Made by a program: the position numbers and the translations under genes
The notes under the pieces: model-generated
Databases searched by the model: none
What the model was told of the DNA's origin: nothing
Seen by the model: only the letters and a program-made list of their open reading frames with translations
In this document: piece after piece, positions 16,767 to 24,496 of the stretch
How positions within the stretch are numbered: position 1 is the first letter of the stretch
Layout: each line of letters opens with the position of its first letter
Source of the DNA: Prauserella cavernicola
GTDB taxonomy: Bacteria > Actinomycetota > Actinomycetes > Mycobacteriales > Pseudonocardiaceae
Direction: 5' to 3'
DNA length: 64,000 bases
Assembly: GCF_016595675.1 (NCBI RefSeq)
Contig: NZ_JAENJH010000002.1
Span: 558,001-622,000 of the forward strand

Positions 16767-17588
16767 ATGGGTAACGAGCGCAACTCAGGAAAACCAACGA
16801 TTGACGAGGTGAAGGCGATGGCTCTAACCGCGGAGACGGCGGGTGAGTCCGTCAAGAACGGCTCGCGCGCCCTGAGAAAACGGGCCCTGGAAGCCGGCAA
16901 GGCAGGCGCTGACGTGGCCGCACACGCCGCGCAGGCCGCCGAGCACAGGCTGACCGAGGGCACCGAGGCAGCGCGCAAGGAGTTCGCTAAGACCTCTCGC
17001 CGCACCCGTAAGAAGCTGGCGAGCCAGGCCAAGCGGACGCGCAAGGATGTGGCGAAGAGCGCCAAGCAGGCGCGCAAGATCGCAGCCGAGCGCAAGGAAG
17101 AACTGCGGGCACCCGGCCGCAAGGCCAAGAAGGCGGCGATCCAGGCCGCCAAGTCCGCAGGCCACTCCAAGCGCAAGGCCAAGAAGGACTTCAAGCACGC
17201 CAAGAAGGACTTCAAGGCCGCGATGGCCGAGGCGAAGGTCGCCGCAACGGGCGAGAAGAAGAAGCGCAGGAAGCTTCCGTTGCTGCTCGGCCTCGCCGCT
17301 CTGGGGGCCGCTGTGGCCTACGCGCTGCGCTCGAAGCCGGAGCCGCCCGTCGCTCCGGCCCCGCCGCGCAGCACCGACGCGCCGAAGCCGGCACCGCAGG
17401 CCAAGCCCGCACCGAAGCCGGCGGAGCCCAAGTCTGCGGAGTCCAAGTCGGACCAGGCGAAGGCGGACGAGGCTGAGTCCGCCGCTGCCAAGCAGTCGTC
17501 GGCCGCGAAGTCGTCCGGCTCTGCGCCGAAGCCCGCCGCGCAGCGCAACGGCCAGGCGTCGTCGAGCGCGCAGCAGAAGAAGTCCTGA
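16767..17588 (+). CDS. Lys/Ala-rich membrane-anchored protein, function unknown
   Basis: 273 residues. Residues 1-165 are extremely rich in Lys, Arg and Ala with heptad-like patches (KKLASQAKRTRKDVAKSAK), suggesting a long basic helix or histone-H1-like nucleic-acid or anionic-polymer binding. One membrane segment follows (about 170-190, KLPLLLGLAALGAAVAYAL), then a Pro/Ala/Lys/Ser tail. No catalytic motif is seen. A start at ATG 16767 is supported by AAAGGGGCAGG. The layout resembles heparin-binding-hemagglutinin or H1-like proteins, but no homology can be claimed from sight. Confidence 0.75.
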   Translation: MGNERNSGKPTIDEVKAMALTAETAGESVKNGSRALRKRALEAGKAGADVAAHAAQAAEHRLTEGTEAARKEFAKTSRRTRKKLASQAKRTRKDVAKSAKQARKIAAERKEELRAPGRKAKKAAIQAAKSAGHSKRKAKKDFKHAKKDFKAAMAEAKVAATGEKKKRRKLPLLLGLAALGAAVAYALRSKPEPPVAPAPPRSTDAPKPAPQAKPAPKPAEPKSAESKSDQAKADEAESAAAKQSSAAKSSGSAPKPAAQRNGQASSSAQQKKS

Positions 17589-17608
17589 CGAGAACCCACT
17601 TCACACGC

Positions 17609-17643
17609 GATGAGGCCCCCTCCGGATCGGAGGGGGCCTCATC
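17609..17643. terminator. Bidirectional hairpin terminator
   Basis: A long GC stem (GATGAGGCCCCCTCC pairing with GGAGGGGGCCTCATC, tiny loop) sits between convergent genes ending at 17588 (+) and 17659 (-). Confidence 0.8.
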
Positions 17644-17658
17644 GCTTGGGTGCGCGCG

Positions 17659-18102
17659 TCAGGCGTGCTTGTTGACCAGCTGGCCGAGACGCGGCAGCGC
17701 CTCCTCGACGTTCTCCTTGCCCTTGGGGCGGAGCTTGCCGTAGACCTTCTTGATGCTGTCGCGGCTGCTCTGCTCGGCACGCGAGTCGGTGACCGAGAGC
17801 AGCGCGTCGGCGGCCTCGCTCGACCGCGTCGGCAGGTAGGCGCCGAAGTCGCCGCCGCCCTGCGACTGGAAGTCGGCGTAGAACGGCTCGAGGGCCACGA
17901 CGAAGTCGTCGAGCAGGCTGTCCACGGCGGAGCCGATGATGCCCGGCTTGATCTTCTTGACGGCCGCGTAGCCGGTCTTGACGACAGCGCCGGAAACGCC
18001 GCCCTTCTCCGACACCTCCTCGTCGATCAGGTTCTGCAGGTCGGTCACGACGGTCGGCCGACGGCTGGAGTCGAGCAGGGCTTCCTTGAGGGTGCTAGCC
18101 AC
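17659..18102 (-). CDS. DUF6918-type conserved protein
   Basis: 147 residues from GTG 18102. It is mixed helical with no membrane segment or signal peptide; motifs are RRPTVVTDLQNLIDEEVSEKGG near the start and IKPGIIGSAVDSLLDDFV in the middle. It looks like the small actinobacterial family of unknown function now called DUF6918 (assigned from memory, moderate certainty). It is monocistronic: a terminator lies downstream and about 190 bases of non-coding DNA upstream, in which no gene is seen. Confidence 0.78.
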   Translation of the reverse strand: MASTLKEALLDSSRRPTVVTDLQNLIDEEVSEKGGVSGAVVKTGYAAVKKIKPGIIGSAVDSLLDDFVVALEPFYADFQSQGGGDFGAYLPTRSSEAADALLSVTDSRAEQSSRDSIKKVYGKLRPKGKENVEEALPRLGQLVNKHA

Positions 18103-18289
18103 GGATTCCTATCCTTCGTCACTTCGAGATCAACGATTTTGGAGTTTCGCAGGGGGCCGTTCGCAGCTCCGATGTCCCACCTTTCGGGGGTACACCTGAA
18201 GTGGCGCCGGTCCCACGGTGCCTGCGCGTGGGCGCAAGACTAGTACAAGATCAACTTCGCCTGCACGCAGTGGCATGTGACGATCACTC

Positions 18290-18817
18290 TCAGATCCCGA
18301 GGCCGGAAATCGCCTGCGTGGCCACGGATCTGGCTTTCACGCTCTGTTGCTGATTGGTCGTCACGATGACGGCACTACCGTCCTTCGCCACCGCGTACAC
18401 GGCGCCTTCGTCGGTCGACTCGTAGCCTCCTTCCCAGCCCGCGGGCTGTGATGTCGGATTCGAGGTGTCGACGGGTGCAGCCTCGTCCACGATCGCCATC
18501 GCCACTTTCGGGTCTCCGACGTAAACACGGACCGTGAGCTGCATTTCGCCGTCAGGCCGGTAGAAGAAACACGAGGGATGCGGCTCGTCCGCCGAGAGCC
18601 GCACCTGCGCAACCTGCTGCCCGTTGGACTGCGACACCTCGTCGGTGTCGAGATACGGGCAGGGCCCGTCGGCCACCGGTTCAGGTTCCGGTGGCGCTGT
18701 GGCGGAGGTCCGCACCGGCGCGGACGGAGCCGGGGACTGGTCCTGTTCACCGGTTTCCGTGGCCGAGCAACCGGCCAGCGCCGCGGCCACCGCACCGAGC
18801 ACAAGCAGTCTTCGCAT
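18290..18817 (-). CDS. Secreted lipoprotein, DUF2020-like
   Basis: 175 residues. It has a clear lipoprotein signal: RR, hydrophobic core LLVLGAVAAALAGC with lipobox LAGC and Cys17 as the lipidation site. A Thr/Pro/Glu-rich linker is followed by a domain opening GPCPYLDTDEVSQSNGQQV and containing a second Cys (HPSCFFYRPDGE) that could pair with Cys of GPC. The domain resembles the DUF2020 family of surface lipoproteins; the role is unknown. It diverges from the ABC exporter operon across an AT-rich 116-base gap. Confidence 0.82.
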   Translation of the reverse strand: MRRLLVLGAVAAALAGCSATETGEQDQSPAPSAPVRTSATAPPEPEPVADGPCPYLDTDEVSQSNGQQVAQVRLSADEPHPSCFFYRPDGEMQLTVRVYVGDPKVAMAIVDEAAPVDTSNPTSQPAGWEGGYESTDEGAVYAVAKDGSAVIVTTNQQQSVKARSVATQAISGLGI

Positions 18818-18877
18818 AGATCGGACAGTGAACCAGACTTCGCTGGGTACAGACCTGCTGCCAGACGTCTGCTTTTT

Positions 18878-18899
18878 TATGTAGTATCTCTGCTACATA
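18878..18899 (+). promoter_or_regulatory. Palindromic operator candidate upstream of ABC exporter operon
   Basis: TATGTAG-N8-CTACATA, a perfect 7-bp-arm inverted repeat in the only AT-rich patch of this intergenic region, 35 bases before the ABC gene start. The HTH regulator encoded as third gene of the operon is the obvious candidate binder (inference). Confidence 0.55.
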
Positions 18900-18933
18900 G
18901 CGGAGCAGACATTGGACGATTGGGGAATCCGAG

Positions 18934-19899
18934 ATGTCCGTGGGTGAACTGAGCGTGCCCGTGCCGCAGGCCGAACCGGGCGAGGAACGCACGCTCGATG
19001 TCCGCGACCTGCGGATGCGCTACGGCACGGTGGATGTCCTGCGAGGCGTCACCTTCCACGCGCGCAAGGGCGAGGTGCTCGCACTGCTCGGCCCCAACGG
19101 AGCGGGCAAGACCACGACGATCGAGATCCTCGAGGGGTTCCGGCTTCGCTCCGCGGGCGAGGTCGACGTGCTCGGCGCCGATCCCGCGTCCGGCGGCGAA
19201 CTCTGGCGCGCACGACTGGGCGTGGTCCTGCAGTCGTGGCGCGACCACGGCAAATGGCGGGTCCGCGAACTGTTGCAGCACCTCGGCACCTACTACGAGC
19301 CCTACGGCGCCGCTCGCGACAGGCCACCGTGGAACGTCGACGAACTGGTGGAGGCCGTGGGCCTCACCGAGCACGCCGACAAGCGGGCGATCCGGCTCTC
19401 CGGCGGGCAACGGCGCAGGCTCGACGTCGCCATCGGCATCGTCGGCAGGCCCGAGGTGCTCTTCCTCGACGAACCGACAGCTGGCTTCGATCCCCACGCG
19501 CGCAGGGAGTTCCACGACCTCGTGCACCGGCTGTCCGATCTGGACGACACCACGATCCTGCTGACGACCCACGACCTGGACGAGGCCGAGAAACTGGCCG
19601 ACCGCATTCTCGTGCTCGCGGGCGGCACGATCATCGCCGACGGCACGGCCGACGCGCTGTCCCGGAGCATGTCCACCGACGCCGAGGTGCGGTGGAGCCG
19701 CGCCGGCGAACGGTTCGTGCACTCGAGCACCGACGCGACCGCGTTCGTCAGGCAACTCTTCGCCGAGCACGGAGAGGCGATCTCCGACCTCGAGGTGCGC
19801 AGGGCCTCGCTCGAGGACACCTACATGGCGCTGGTGCGCGCGTTCGAGTCAGGCGACCACGATGCCGCCGCCAGGTCTTTCGCAGGGGAGAACCGATGA
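18934..19899 (+). CDS. ABC-2 exporter ATP-binding protein
   Basis: 321 residues with Walker A GPNGAGKTT, Q-loop VLQSWRDHGKWRV, signature LSGGQRRRLDVAIGI, Walker B VLFLDEPTAGFD and switch His TTHDLDEAE. The C-terminal 100 residues form the accessory domain of DrrA-type drug/antibiotic exporters. It overlaps the permease gene by ATGA, and the operon continues with an HTH gene. The substrate is unknown; self-regulated multidrug or antibiotic efflux is a reasonable guess. Confidence 0.93.
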   Translation: MSVGELSVPVPQAEPGEERTLDVRDLRMRYGTVDVLRGVTFHARKGEVLALLGPNGAGKTTTIEILEGFRLRSAGEVDVLGADPASGGELWRARLGVVLQSWRDHGKWRVRELLQHLGTYYEPYGAARDRPPWNVDELVEAVGLTEHADKRAIRLSGGQRRRLDVAIGIVGRPEVLFLDEPTAGFDPHARREFHDLVHRLSDLDDTTILLTTHDLDEAEKLADRILVLAGGTIIADGTADALSRSMSTDAEVRWSRAGERFVHSSTDATAFVRQLFAEHGEAISDLEVRRASLEDTYMALVRAFESGDHDAAARSFAGENR

Positions 19900-20747
19900 A
19901 GCCGACCACCACCGCGGTGCGCGCCGGAGTCGCACGTGGACGGATCGAGCTGCGCCAGAGCTTCACCACCGTCCAGGACCTGTGGGGCTACCTCTTCCCC
20001 ACCGTCGCCCTGCTCGTGGTGATGGTGCTCATGCGTGGCTCGACCATTCCCGGCACCGAGTTCTCGCGCGGCACCATGACGTTGCCGAGCGCTCTCGGCG
20101 TCGTCGTTGCGTTCGGCGGGCTGGTCAACCTCGCCCAGATCCTCACCGTCGAACGCGAGGACGGCACTCTGTTGCGCGCCAAGGCGATTCCCGGCGGCAT
20201 GCTCGGCTACCTCGTCGGCAAGATCGTGCTGATCTCGGGGATGGTCCTCGTCAGCGTCGTGATCCTGCTGGTCCCAGGAGCTTTTCTGCTCGACGGCCTC
20301 GACCTGAGCGGTCCGGGAACCTGGCTCACCCTGGCGTGGGTGCTGGCGCTGGGGCTCGTCGCGACGATGCCGATCGGCGCGATCATCGGCTCGCTGGCCC
20401 CCAACCCGCGCAACCTGGGCGTCGTGATGTTGCCGATCATGGCGCTGGTGGCGACCTCAGGCGTCTTCTATCCCATCAACGGCTTTCCCGAGTGGCTGCA
20501 GTGGATCGCGCAGCTCTTCCCGATCTACTGGCTGGGACTGGGCATGCGTTCCGGTCTGTTGCCGGACGGCATGCAGGCCGTGGAGATCGGCGAGTCGTGG
20601 CGGCACTGGGAGACCGCGGGCGTGCTCGGGGTGTGGGCTGTGATCGGATTGGTGGTGGCACCGATGGTGCTGCGGCACATGGCGCGACGGGAATCCGGAT
20701 CGAGTGTCGCCGCTCGCAGAGAGAAGGCCATGCAAAGGATCGCGTGA
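19896..20747 (+). CDS. ABC-2 type exporter permease
   Basis: 283 residues with about six membrane segments (LFPTVALLVVMVLM; LGVVVAFGGLVNLAQIL; KIVLISGMVLVSVVILLVPGAF; LTLAWVLALGLVATMPIGAIIGSL; VMLPIMALVATSGVFYPI; AVIGLVVAPMVL). The EREDGTLLRAKAIPGG element after TM2 is the typical ABC-2 coupling region. It pairs with the preceding ATPase (4-base overlap), and its stop overlaps the HTH start (TGATG). Confidence 0.9.
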   Translation: MKPTTTAVRAGVARGRIELRQSFTTVQDLWGYLFPTVALLVVMVLMRGSTIPGTEFSRGTMTLPSALGVVVAFGGLVNLAQILTVEREDGTLLRAKAIPGGMLGYLVGKIVLISGMVLVSVVILLVPGAFLLDGLDLSGPGTWLTLAWVLALGLVATMPIGAIIGSLAPNPRNLGVVMLPIMALVATSGVFYPINGFPEWLQWIAQLFPIYWLGLGMRSGLLPDGMQAVEIGESWRHWETAGVLGVWAVIGLVVAPMVLRHMARRESGSSVAARREKAMQRIA

Positions 20748-20983
20748 TGAGCGAGACGATCTACAACCGCATCGCGGTGCTCCGGGCGGAGCGCGGCGTC
20801 AGCAGGCGACAGCTCGCCGAGGCGCTCGGGGTGCACTACCAGACGGTGGGCTACCTGGAACGCGGCGAATACAGCCCGAGCCTGTACCTGGCGCTGCGCA
20901 TGGCGGAGTACTTCGAGGTGCCGGTCGAGGTGATCTTCTCGACCGGCCCCTTCCCCCGCATCGGCGCCGAGCGCTCAGCGTGA
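20747..20983 (+). CDS. Small Xre/YozG-type HTH regulator
   Basis: 78 residues: a compact helix-turn-helix (YNRIAVLRAERGVSRRQLAEALGVHYQTVGYLERGEYSPSL outline) with a short C-terminal tail (EVPVEVIFSTGPFP). This is the one-domain family often encoded with ABC-2 exporters. Translational coupling (TGATG) to the permease suggests autoregulation of the operon, perhaps through the palindrome at 18878-18899. Its 3' end overlaps the convergent HdeD gene by 9 bases. Confidence 0.88.
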   Translation: MSETIYNRIAVLRAERGVSRRQLAEALGVHYQTVGYLERGEYSPSLYLALRMAEYFEVPVEVIFSTGPFPRIGAERSA

Positions 20984-21565
20984 CCCGGCGACCTCGCGCA
21001 GCTGCAGGCTGAACCAGATCGTGCCGAGCCCGCGCAGCAACAGGCCCAGGCCGAACCACACCGCGAGCGTCAGAATGGTCGCCTCGGGCAGCGACAGCGC
21101 GAGCACGCCGATGACGACCGTGAGCACGCCCAGTGCCAGCCACAACCCCCACATCGGCAGCTGACGCCGCCACGTCAGCGCGGCACCCACCTGGCCCGCG
21201 CCCGCGACGACGAAACCGACGCCCACCACCACGGCGAGCGTGAGCAACGTGATTCCCGGCCACACCAACGTGATGAGCCCGGCGACGATCCACAGTGCAC
21301 CGAGCACGTACGAGGGCCAGCGCACACGGTGCCTGCCGGCCATCACGACGTCGTCGACGCCCTCGATGAGCAGTGCGATGGCCACCAGGACGCTGAGCAC
21401 ACCGACCGCGGTGGCGAGGTTGGCCAGCAGCAGGACTCCCACCACCGCGGTACCGAAACCGAGCAGGCCGATCACCCACCACCGTCTCGCCATCGCCCGC
21501 AGTTCGTCGGCGAGCTCGCCTTCGAAGGTGATCCCGAATGCCCCGTGCGGTTCTGTCGCCGGCAT
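20975..21565 (-). CDS. HdeD-family (DUF308) membrane protein
   Basis: 196 residues with six membrane helices arranged as three pairs, and the internal repeat typical of DUF308/HdeD (LGALWIVAGLITLVWPGITLLTLAVVVGVGFVVAGAGQV then LALGVLTVVIGVLALSLPEATILTLAVWFGLGLLLRG in outline). It is linked to acid resistance in enterics; the role in actinomycetes is unknown. Translation starts at an ATG preceded by an AAGGAGGCG-type ribosome site. It is convergent with the HTH gene and overlaps it by 9 bases. Confidence 0.88.
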   Translation of the reverse strand: MPATEPHGAFGITFEGELADELRAMARRWWVIGLLGFGTAVVGVLLLANLATAVGVLSVLVAIALLIEGVDDVVMAGRHRVRWPSYVLGALWIVAGLITLVWPGITLLTLAVVVGVGFVVAGAGQVGAALTWRRQLPMWGLWLALGVLTVVIGVLALSLPEATILTLAVWFGLGLLLRGLGTIWFSLQLREVAGSR

Positions 21566-21686
21566 GACGCCTCGCCTCCTTGTCCTCGCTGCGACGCTAG
21601 GACTGGAGCTGGGGTCGCGCCACCGGGTTCACCCGGCCGGTGGTGTCACAGTGGACAGTCGCCGGTTTTCGAGGGACATCGCGGCG

Positions 21687-21730
21687 CCGCCGGGCTCACG
21701 ACTCCACTGTGGACGTCGTGAGCCCGGCGG
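21687..21730 (-). terminator. Hairpin terminator after DUF4232 gene
   Basis: Perfect 16-bp arms (CCGCCGGGCTCACGAC and its complement) around a 12-base loop, beginning 12 bases past the stop codon of the gene at 21742. Confidence 0.82.
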
Positions 21731-21741
21731 GTGACGCGAAG

Positions 21742-22236
21742 CTACGCCGGCAGGACGGGCCCGACCGTGACCGTGCTCGCCAGTTCCGCGGTGTCCGGCC
21801 ACTGCGCGGCGACGTACTTCGGGGTCACGTTGACGTCGTCGGCGGTGGGCAGGGGCAACAGCACCGTCGAGGGCTGCTGCTCGGCAGGCGCCGCAGCCTC
21901 GTCCTGAGAGATCCGCGCCTGGGCCGGGTTGTCCGGCGTGATGCGGACTTCGGGCGAGTGCTCGCCGGGGTACTCGAAGTCGACCGGCACCTGGTCACCG
22001 ACGAAGTGGAACGACATCGGCTGTGGGTAGCCCTGCAGCGTGCAGTCGGTGGTGGAGTTCCTGGCCTCGAAGTTGAGCTGGAACTCGTGGGCGTTCACCT
22101 GGCTGACCGAGACCCGCAGGTCGTCGGGGGTGCACCACGTGTCGTCGGCTGCGACCGCCGTGCCCGCGCCGAACACCGTGGTCCCGGCCGTGGCAGCGGC
22201 GATGGCCAGAAAGCTGGCGCTGCGACGGATATTCAT
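21742..22236 (-). CDS. Secreted DUF4232-domain protein
   Basis: 164 residues. A Sec signal peptide (MNIRRSASFLAIAAATAG, cleavage at about AVA-AD near residue 29) precedes a beta-rich domain with two Cys (DTWCTPDDLRVSV and DCTLQGYPQ) likely to form a disulfide, and a motif pair VRITPDNPAQARI / VLLPLP, as in DUF4232 exported proteins. It is probably cell-surface or secreted; the function is unknown. A GGAGGGATACCCC ribosome site precedes the ATG. Confidence 0.82.
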   Translation of the reverse strand: MNIRRSASFLAIAAATAGTTVFGAGTAVAADDTWCTPDDLRVSVSQVNAHEFQLNFEARNSTTDCTLQGYPQPMSFHFVGDQVPVDFEYPGEHSPEVRITPDNPAQARISQDEAAAPAEQQPSTVLLPLPTADDVNVTPKYVAAQWPDTAELASTVTVGPVLPA

Positions 22237-22363
22237 GGGGTATCCCTCCTCCTGTGCGGTTGCTTGCTAACTCGATACACGCGACAGCAGCGCGCGACGA
22301 TGCAACCGGGAGGGATTGATCACCGAGAGGCAACCTGAACGGAACTCAGAAGAGGATGGTGAG

Positions 22364-22436
22364 TGGAGCTGAGGGGAATCGAACCCCTGACCTCCGCCTT
22401 GCAAAAGCGGCGCTCTACCAATTGAGCTACAGCCCC
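22364..22436 (-). tRNA. tRNA-Ala (anticodon TGC)
   Basis: The reverse complement gives a 73-nt cloverleaf: acceptor GGGGCTG / CAGCTCC, D-arm GCTCAATTGGTAGAGC, anticodon arm CCGCT-TTTGCAA-AGCGG (TGC) and T-arm AGGGGTTCGATTCCCCT. CCA is not encoded. In relatives this tRNA is next to tRNA-Ile and gyrA; here about 16 kb including the AICE separates them. Confidence 0.95.
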
Positions 22437-22467
22437 TGACCGTGGACGACAACGCCCACGGGACAAG

Positions 22468-22659
22468 TCAGTTCTTGCTTGCGGAGTCCGAGCCCGCCTT
22501 GGCCGGTGCGCTGCCGTTGGGCGAGACACCGTTCAGCGGACGCTCGGTCGGCGCAGTTGCTTCGCGCCACAGGTCCGCCTCTGCCTTGGCGTCCTTGTTG
22601 CGCTTGATAACGAAGAACACGCCGCCCGCGACAACCGCGAGTGCCAACAGCTTCTTCAC
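22468..22659 (-). CDS. DLW-39-type small membrane protein
   Basis: 63 residues from GTG 22659 with GGAGG in front. One N-terminal membrane segment (KKLLALAVVAGGVFFVI) is followed by a charged stretch with the signature AEADLWREAT that names the DLW-39 family, then a Ser/Ala/Gly/Pro tail. The position next to tRNA-Ala and downstream of gyrA matches other actinomycetes. Function unknown. The longer frame to 22728 is not supported by a ribosome site. Confidence 0.82.
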   Translation of the reverse strand: MKKLLALAVVAGGVFFVIKRNKDAKAEADLWREATAPTERPLNGVSPNGSAPAKAGSDSASKN

Positions 22660-22797
22660 GGTGAGGCCCTCCTCGACGACAATCCGCTGACCCTGCACCA
22701 ATGATGCTACTGCACCCGGCAACGGCACTGTTTATCCGGTGGGGCTCCGGGGTAATCGGACTTTGACGCCACTAACGGCCATGAGGAGGGACCCCAC

Positions 22798-23034
22798 ATG
22801 GGTGACAGGGACGAGAAGCAGGAAGGCCTCAAGGGCGCCGTCGAAGACATCAAGGGCCGCGTGAAGGAAAGCGCGGGTGCGCTCTTCGGCAACGACTCGA
22901 TGCAGCGCGAAGGTAGCGCGCAGCAGGACAAGGCGAAGGCTCAGCAGGAAATCGCCGAGCACGAGCAGCGCGCCAAGCAGGCCGAGCGCGACGCCGCCGA
23001 AGCCGAGCGCCGGGAGCAGGGCCACCAGTCGTAG
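22798..23034 (+). CDS. CsbD-like small stress protein
   Basis: 78 residues, highly charged and helical with no membrane segment. The N-terminus EKQEGLKGAVEDIKGRVKESAGALFGND fits the CsbD/YjbJ pattern (repeated GxxxxxxG-K helices), followed by a Glu/Gln/Ala/Arg coiled region. CsbD proteins are general-stress induced, with unknown biochemistry. Ribosome site GAGGAGGGACC precedes the ATG. Monocistronic, ending in a strong hairpin. Confidence 0.8.
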   Translation: MGDRDEKQEGLKGAVEDIKGRVKESAGALFGNDSMQREGSAQQDKAKAQQEIAEHEQRAKQAERDAAEAERREQGHQS

Positions 23035-23046
23035 TACGTGCTGCCG

Positions 23047-23082
23047 GATCAGGGGTTGTTCCACGTGGAACAGCCCCTGATC
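23047..23082. terminator. Bidirectional terminator whose stem apex is parS-like
   Basis: An 18-bp inverted repeat (GATCAGGGG...) with one G-U pair, followed by TTTGTTGT, lies between convergent genes. Its centre (23059-23072) reads GTTCCACGTGGAAC, two symmetrical changes from the parS core GTTTCACGTGAAAC. Confidence 0.78.
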
Positions 23083-23089
23083 TTTGTTG

Positions 23090-23908
23090 TCAGGCCCCCC
23101 GAGGGCGCCAGCGGCCGAAGCCGCCCTCGGTGTTGAGGATCTGCCCCGTGATCCACCGCGCCTCGTCGGTGACGAGCCAGGCGATGAGCCGCGCCGGATC
23201 GTCGGGCTCGCCGTAGCGGCCGAACGGGAACATCGGCTCCACCGTCCGCCACATCCGATCGGTGAGGTACCCGGTGTCGACCGGGCCGGGATTGACGGTG
23301 TTGAGCCGAATCCCGTGGTCCGCCAGCTGATCGGCCAACGTCATCGTGATCCCGTGCAGCGCCGCCTTCGCCGCGCCGTACGCGACCTCTCCCGGCAGCG
23401 GCCCGAGCGCCTGGCCGGATGTCAGGAACACCGCGGCGCCACCCGGCCTGTCCCCGTGCTGGTTCGCGAACGCCTGCAGCAGCAGGATGCAGGACCGGGC
23501 ATCGACGGCCCAGTGCCGGTCCAGCTCGTCTTCGGTCAGCTCGCCGAGCGGCCCGTCGTGCCCGGTCAGCGCGTGGTTGCAGACCAGCACGTCGACGTGG
23601 CCGAACTCCCGGACCGCGCCGTCGAGCACCGCCTGCGCCGCCCCCTTCGCGGCGAGGTCGGCATGCATGTCGGCCAACCGAGCATCGGCATGCAGGTGCG
23701 AACGCACGCCCTGCCGTACCGCGTCGAGATCGTCGGCGCCCCACTCCTGCTCGCGGTCGTGCGGCGCGAAGTGGTGCAGGAAGACACTGGCACCGTAGGC
23801 GGCCAGCCTGCACGCGATGGCGTAGCCGATGCCGCCGCGGCGGCTCACCCCCGTCACCACGGCCACCCGCCCGGCCAGCGGATACGACTCTCTGCCCTGC
23901 TCGACCAT
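23090..23908 (-). CDS. SDR-family oxidoreductase (3-oxoacyl-ACP reductase-like)
   Basis: 272 residues from ATG 23908. The Rossmann start VAVVTGVSRRGGIGYAIA is the nucleotide-binding motif, with an extra basic Arg pair suggesting NADP. NHAL replaces the usual NNAG; the catalytic Ser lies in FLTSGQALGPLPGEVAYGAAKAAL, which also holds the YxxxK pair; PGPVDTGYLT is the C-terminal loop. It reduces or oxidises a carbonyl substrate that cannot be named. The longer frame to 24037 overlaps the neighbouring GNAT and is not used. Confidence 0.88.
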   Translation of the reverse strand: MVEQGRESYPLAGRVAVVTGVSRRGGIGYAIACRLAAYGASVFLHHFAPHDREQEWGADDLDAVRQGVRSHLHADARLADMHADLAAKGAAQAVLDGAVREFGHVDVLVCNHALTGHDGPLGELTEDELDRHWAVDARSCILLLQAFANQHGDRPGGAAVFLTSGQALGPLPGEVAYGAAKAALHGITMTLADQLADHGIRLNTVNPGPVDTGYLTDRMWRTVEPMFPFGRYGEPDDPARLIAWLVTDEARWITGQILNTEGGFGRWRPRGA

Positions 23909-23940
23909 CGGCCCACGATCACATCGCAGCCGTGGCGCAC

Positions 23941-24456
23941 TCAACCGATTTCGTCGAGCGCGCCGGCGTAGCGAACCTCCGTCAGCGGCGGGCCTCCGGC
24001 GATGGTGTCCATCTTGGTGGCACCGTCGGCCCGCCACCCGGCCTTCTCGTAGAACCGGCGGGCCCGAGCGTTGGAGTTCAGCACCCAGAGCGTCGCCGTC
24101 CGATTCCCGGCACTCCGCAGCAGCGCGAGGGCGTCGTCGTGCAACATCCGTCCGAACCCACGCCCCCAGGCGGCTGGATCGAGGTAGAGGCTCATGAGCT
24201 CGCCGGTGTCGGGCCGTGCGTCAGCGTCGCGCGAAGGCCCGGCACAGGCGAAGCCCACCACGGAGCCGCCGTCCACCAGGACCAGCACGTTGGCCCTCAG
24301 CTCGTCCCCGACCAGCAGCTCACGCCACCGGTCCTGCCGCTGGGTGATCGAAAGGCCCTGCAGCGGCAACCCGGCGTAGGCCGAGCGCCACGAGTTGACG
24401 TGCACCCGCCCGATGGCCCCCGCGTCGGCGGGCCCGGCGGGACGAGTGCGTGGCAT
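23941..24456 (-). CDS. GNAT-family N-acetyltransferase
   Basis: 171 residues from ATG 24456. The layout is a standard GNAT fold: N-terminal VNSWRSAYAGLPLQGLS, a beta strand with VVGFACAGPSRD, motif A LMSLYLDPAAWGRGFGRMLHDDAL (acetyl-CoA loop RGFGR) and motif B ATLWVLNSNARARRFYEKAGW. The substrate is unknown; close relatives acylate small amines. It lies in a run of small minus-strand genes with the VOC protein and SDR. Confidence 0.9.
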   Translation of the reverse strand: MPRTRPAGPADAGAIGRVHVNSWRSAYAGLPLQGLSITQRQDRWRELLVGDELRANVLVLVDGGSVVGFACAGPSRDADARPDTGELMSLYLDPAAWGRGFGRMLHDDALALLRSAGNRTATLWVLNSNARARRFYEKAGWRADGATKMDTIAGGPPLTEVRYAGALDEIG

Positions 24457-24496
24457 TGGTCCAGTCTGGCATCGGTCGATTGACCGAGGTGCCCGC

